From an uncultured Thermoanaerobaculia bacterium (lineage in GTDB: Bacteria; Acidobacteriota; Thermoanaerobaculia; Multivoradales; Multivoraceae), in the NCBI GenBank assembly GCA_951813015.1, contig CATOTG010000006.1, positions 1,021,501-1,085,500 of the forward strand: a stretch of 64,000 nt of DNA, written 5' to 3'. The notes beneath the pieces were generated by a model. The model had not been told where the DNA came from. It saw only the letters and a program-made list of their open reading frames with translations, and did no database searches. Shown here piece by piece: positions 63,533 to 64,000 of this stretch; positions within the stretch are counted from its first letter, which is position 1, and each line of letters starts with the position of its first letter. Made by a program: the position numbers and the translations under genes.

Positions 63533-64000
63533 GTGACGTTTCTTGTTTGTTCTCCGCCTGGCCGGGACGATGGGCGGCGCCGGCCGCTCCGGGCTCTTCC
63601 GGCCACGCTCGTTGGCCTCGTCTGCCTCGCCTGCGCCGGCGGCGACGCGCCGGCGCCGCGGCAGCTGACGGTGTACAGCGCGGCCGCCTTCCACAACACG
63701 ACCTCGTACAGCGGCGCCTCGTTCTCGGCCGACGAGAGCCGCCTGCTGATCTCCAGCGACACGACCGGCGTCTGGGCCGTCTACAGCGTTCCGGTCGCCG
63801 GCGGCGAGCCGAGACAACTGACCGACAGCGCGGGACCGGTGTTCGCGCAGAGCTACTTTCCGGACGACGACCGGTTCCTGTACGCCGGCGACCAGGGCGG
63901 CAACGAGCTGAACCATCTGTACGTGGGGTCGGACGGCGCCGGGGACGTTCCCGAAGGCGGCGTCGATCTGACGCCGGGCGAGAACGTGCGCGCCTCGTTC
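63533..64000 (+). CDS. S9 peptidase-like / PD40 propeller lipoprotein (partial)
   Basis: Only the first 156 codons are present; the gene runs off the window. GTG 63533 follows GAGGAGACTCGAT. A signal with lipobox LVCLAC leads to beta-propeller repeats (YSGASFSADESRLLISSD, QSYFPDDDRFLYAGDQGG) typical of TolB/PD40 blades that precede a prolyl-oligopeptidase domain. The peptidase half, if present, lies beyond the window. Confidence 0.7.
   Translation, partial: MTFLVCSPPGRDDGRRRPLRALPATLVGLVCLACAGGDAPAPRQLTVYSAAAFHNTTSYSGASFSADESRLLISSDTTGVWAVYSVPVAGGEPRQLTDSAGPVFAQSYFPDDDRFLYAGDQGGNELNHLYVGSDGAGDVPEGGVDLTPGENVRASF

Overview
The window is a high-GC bacterial chromosome segment whose gene content points to a diderm: RlpA, an O-antigen-ligase-like protein, LolA-like and MacB/FtsX-type envelope proteins, and an outer-membrane barrel. 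The mix of conserved housekeeping operons with sulfatase-fold, ThuA, carboxypeptidase-regulatory-like and S9-peptidase secreted proteins resembles Acidobacteriota (Thermoanaerobaculia-like) genomes. That placement is inference, since there is no rRNA in the window. Many genes carry 1- or 2-base frameshifts, mostly at G or C runs, which looks like consensus error in a metagenome or long-read assembly rather than biology.

Layout. 1-6.6 kb: end of tig, then clpP, clpX, lon, ysxC and rho (protein quality control and termination). 6.6-10.1 kb: a DUF362 protein and an O-antigen-ligase-like membrane protein. 10.1-13.3 kb (minus): a molybdopterin oxidoreductase, a truncated SDR fragment and a GGDEF protein. 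13.4-24 kb: rsmA, ftsK, fmt, rsmB, an HU gene with a clear promoter, a glycosyltransferase (minus), moaC, a NamZ/DUF1343 protein and serA. 24-28.6 kb: rlpA, purB, argF (minus), rdgB and coaE. 28.7-34.7 kb: a translation/isoprenoid operon rplM-rpsI-rpsB-tsf-pyrH-frr-ispDF-rlmB with a strong promoter. 34.7-35.9 kb: tRNA-Thr, tRNA-Tyr and tRNA-Gly, followed immediately by a tandem array of 100-bp units. Each unit carries a 13-nt perfect complement of the tRNA-Gly T-arm.

35.9-42.2 kb: secreted ThuA-like protein, aminotransferase, CoA-ester lyase and a large lipoprotein of sulfatase fold. 42.3-54.4 kb: an accessory envelope locus. It contains a coiled-coil membrane protein, a LolA-like protein, two FtsX-type permeases, a LolD/MacB-type ATPase, an outer-membrane barrel protein, a tiny cysteine-rich secreted peptide, two tandem paralogous secreted proteins of propeller type and a carboxypeptidase-regulatory-like protein. 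Decayed duplicate fragments of one permease and of the regulatory-like gene lie inside the locus, so it has been amplified and rearranged.

54.7-59.3 kb: a high-affinity phosphate uptake operon pstS-pstC-pstA-pstB1-pstB2. The two ATPases have complementary defects (one lost the Q-loop Gln and switch His, the other the LSGGQ signature), so they should work as an asymmetric heterodimer with one catalytic site. A 231-bp element with 20-bp perfect terminal inverted repeats sits between pstC and pstA. 59.4-64 kb: a DUF4143 ATPase, an acyl-CoA dehydrogenase, a neutral-ceramidase-like protein and the start of an S9 peptidase-like lipoprotein.

Most notable: the tRNA-linked array, the asymmetric PstB pair, and the cysteine-rich peptide/twin-propeller/ABC locus.
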